A program made the translations under genes and the position numbers. Shown here piece by piece: positions 62,799-64,000 of a stretch of DNA of 64,000 nucleotides. Below the pieces are notes generated by a model. The model ran no database searches and was not told the origin of the DNA. It worked only from the letters and a program-made list of their open reading frames with translations. Source of the DNA: Oxyruncus cristatus. Taxonomy: Eukaryota; Chordata; Aves; Passeriformes; Cotingidae. Each line of letters starts with the position of its first letter. Positions within the stretch are counted from its first letter, which is position 1. Where the stretch lies: contig VXAY01005956.1 of assembly GCA_013399855.1 (NCBI GenBank), forward strand, positions 3,336,994-3,400,993, given 5' to 3'.

Positions 62799-63780
62799 GA
62801 GCTATGAAGGGAACCATCTCAGGGAGCCTAAAAGGAGCTTTGCCTTCCAAACTGAGCAAATAAGCAATGGATAATTATTATACCTGGGCCTCAGCAGCAT
62901 GCAAGGAGAAACAGTGCGGCTCAGTGGGGCTCATGGGTCTGTGGTAGCTGAGGAACTGTGGTCCTCGTCCGTCTCCTAGCAATGAAGATGACATTCGTTG
63001 TTTTGCTGGCTCATATTTCAATTTACATTTTTTCACCTTAATTTCTGCAAATTCCTTGACGTGTCAGCCATTTCCCGATGGGACTGAGAAGCAGAAAAGA
63101 GGAAAGCGAATGGTGTTGAGATGCAAAAATGAAATGTTTGAAGAACTGACATAAACCTGCGGAAATTAATCACAAAAGTGTCATCAAAAATGTCATGGAG
63201 AATAGAGTCACACGTATCCCTTTGCTGAAGAAGGGCTGATACCAAATCAAGAGAAGGACGAGAAAGCAACTTTCAGCATTTCACACAACCTGGAAGTTAA
63301 TCAAAATACAACCAGGAAGATGGCATTTTCTCTAAATGAGTTTCCCTTCAGCTTGTCAAAATTTTAAGTAGGTTGTACTTTGCAGTTCAATTACTAATGG
63401 GTTTTGTTTGGGGTATTTTTGGTGGTGTTTACTGTAGGTACCAAAGTAACAAAATAAACAACCATTCTTCCACTAAGACTTACTTTCACAAGACATTAGA
63501 AATATTAATGAAAACTTTTGAAAAGTCTAAAATTACTGTGTGTAGCAAAACTTCTAAATAAACAGTATGAGTGAACATTTCAACATTTATTATATACAAA
63601 CATAAAATATATCTATTATTCCAATACATTCCTGAGCTTGGAAGCACAAGGCCACAGATTCTTTTCTCCTCCACCTGCTCTGAGCTAGAGACACCAGTGT
63701 TCATTAACTGCAGAACAAAACTTCGAGGAGTTGTTTAGAAGAAAAATATCCAGGCTTGCCTTTCCAAAGGGAAAAGTGAG
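62799..63780. other. Non-coding, no recognisable element
   Basis: Mixed then AT-rich DNA with short frames. Nothing is recognisable until the CR1 tail at the right end. Confidence 0.5.
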
Positions 63781-63877
63781 GGCACATGGTGGGATTCTTG
63801 GGGCTGTCCTGTGCAGGGCCAGTAGTTAGATTTTGATGATTCTTATAGGTCCCTTCCAACTCAGGATATTCTATTCT
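63781..63877 (+). mobile_element. CR1 LINE 3' terminal fragment
   Basis: From GGCACATGGTGGGATTCTTG through GGGCTGTCCTGTGCAGGGCC to TCCCTTCCAACTCAGGATAT this follows the 3' end of a common avian CR1 subfamily. It finishes with ATTCTATTCT, a decayed copy of the short ATTCTATG-type terminal repeats. It is 5'-truncated, as most CR1 copies are, and carries point changes such as AGTAGTTAGA for the usual AGGAGTTGGA. It carries no coding sequence. This is the strongest taxonomic marker in the window. Confidence 0.88.
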
Positions 63878-63920
63878 AAAATTGGGGGGGAGAGGGGTGT
63901 TTCGAAGTATGTGCCTTTAA

Positions 63921-63980
<60 letters not shown>
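63921..63980. repeat. (AAT)20 perfect microsatellite
   Basis: Exactly twenty uninterrupted AAT units. It begins 44 bases after the CR1 3' end. A long perfect triplet tract like this is expected to be highly polymorphic. Confidence 0.97.
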
Positions 63981-63982
<2 letters not shown>

Positions 63983-64000
63983 ACTGTTACCATTTATTAG

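Noticed and set aside
1..64000. CRISPR array, operon, prophage or other microbial system
   Set aside because: No spaced identical repeats, no dense long ORFs and no ribosome-binding patterns; the CR1 remnants and texture identify bird nuclear DNA.

Overview
The window reads as bird nuclear DNA, probably from a songbird or another neoavian lineage. The clearest evidence is at the right end: positions 63781-63877 carry a typical avian CR1 LINE 3' end, including the 'gtcccttccaactcaggatattct' type terminus. A second fragment at about 60306-60390 keeps a CR1 reverse-transcriptase core with frameshifts. Interspersed repeats are otherwise very sparse, which also fits a bird. The bird call is firm. 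The songbird call is a weak inference from the CR1 subtype, recalled from memory.

I find no protein-coding gene, no coding exon I can defend, no tRNA or rRNA, and no CRISPR, operon or other prokaryotic feature. Open frames are short, overlap in several frames at once, and cluster in GC-richer patches. This is what composition alone produces. The longest ATG-initiated frame (183 codons, 50729-51280) matches no family I recognise. The window is best described as intergenic or intronic DNA, possibly part of a gene desert around a developmental gene. The locus cannot be named from the sequence.

The layout alternates GC-richer, unremarkable patches with AT-rich, CpG-poor stretches that look like vertebrate conserved non-coding elements. 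Examples of GC-richer patches are 2.6-3.1, 7.8-8.3, 22.9-25.5, 27.3-27.9, 30.8-31.3, 35.5-35.9, 45.5-46.1 and 50.7-51.3 kb. Examples of CNE-like stretches are 0.69-0.90, 9.24-9.40, 12.1-12.7, 26.3-27.2, 29.9-30.6, 46.3-46.9, 48.2-48.6 and 50.2-50.7 kb. Several contain unusually good transcription-factor motif groupings: two identical TGATTGACAG (PBX-MEIS/PREP type) sites 41 bp apart at 9248 and 9289; a POU octamer enclosed by a perfect AT-rich inverted repeat at 7741-7766; a perfect CRE, a perfect AP-1 site and an inverted pair of CACATGTG E-boxes between 46731 and 46874; and three perfect AP-1 sites in 116 bp at 62683-62798.

Structural curiosities include perfect inverted repeats (37711-37749, 46842-46874, 50462-50499, 14922-14945), a perfect 14-bp tandem duplication at 7906-7933, and a perfect (AAT)20 microsatellite at 63921-63980. 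Motif and repeat-arm coordinates were read directly from the sequence. Regulatory function is inference throughout. I found nothing that supports a new multi-gene biological system here.
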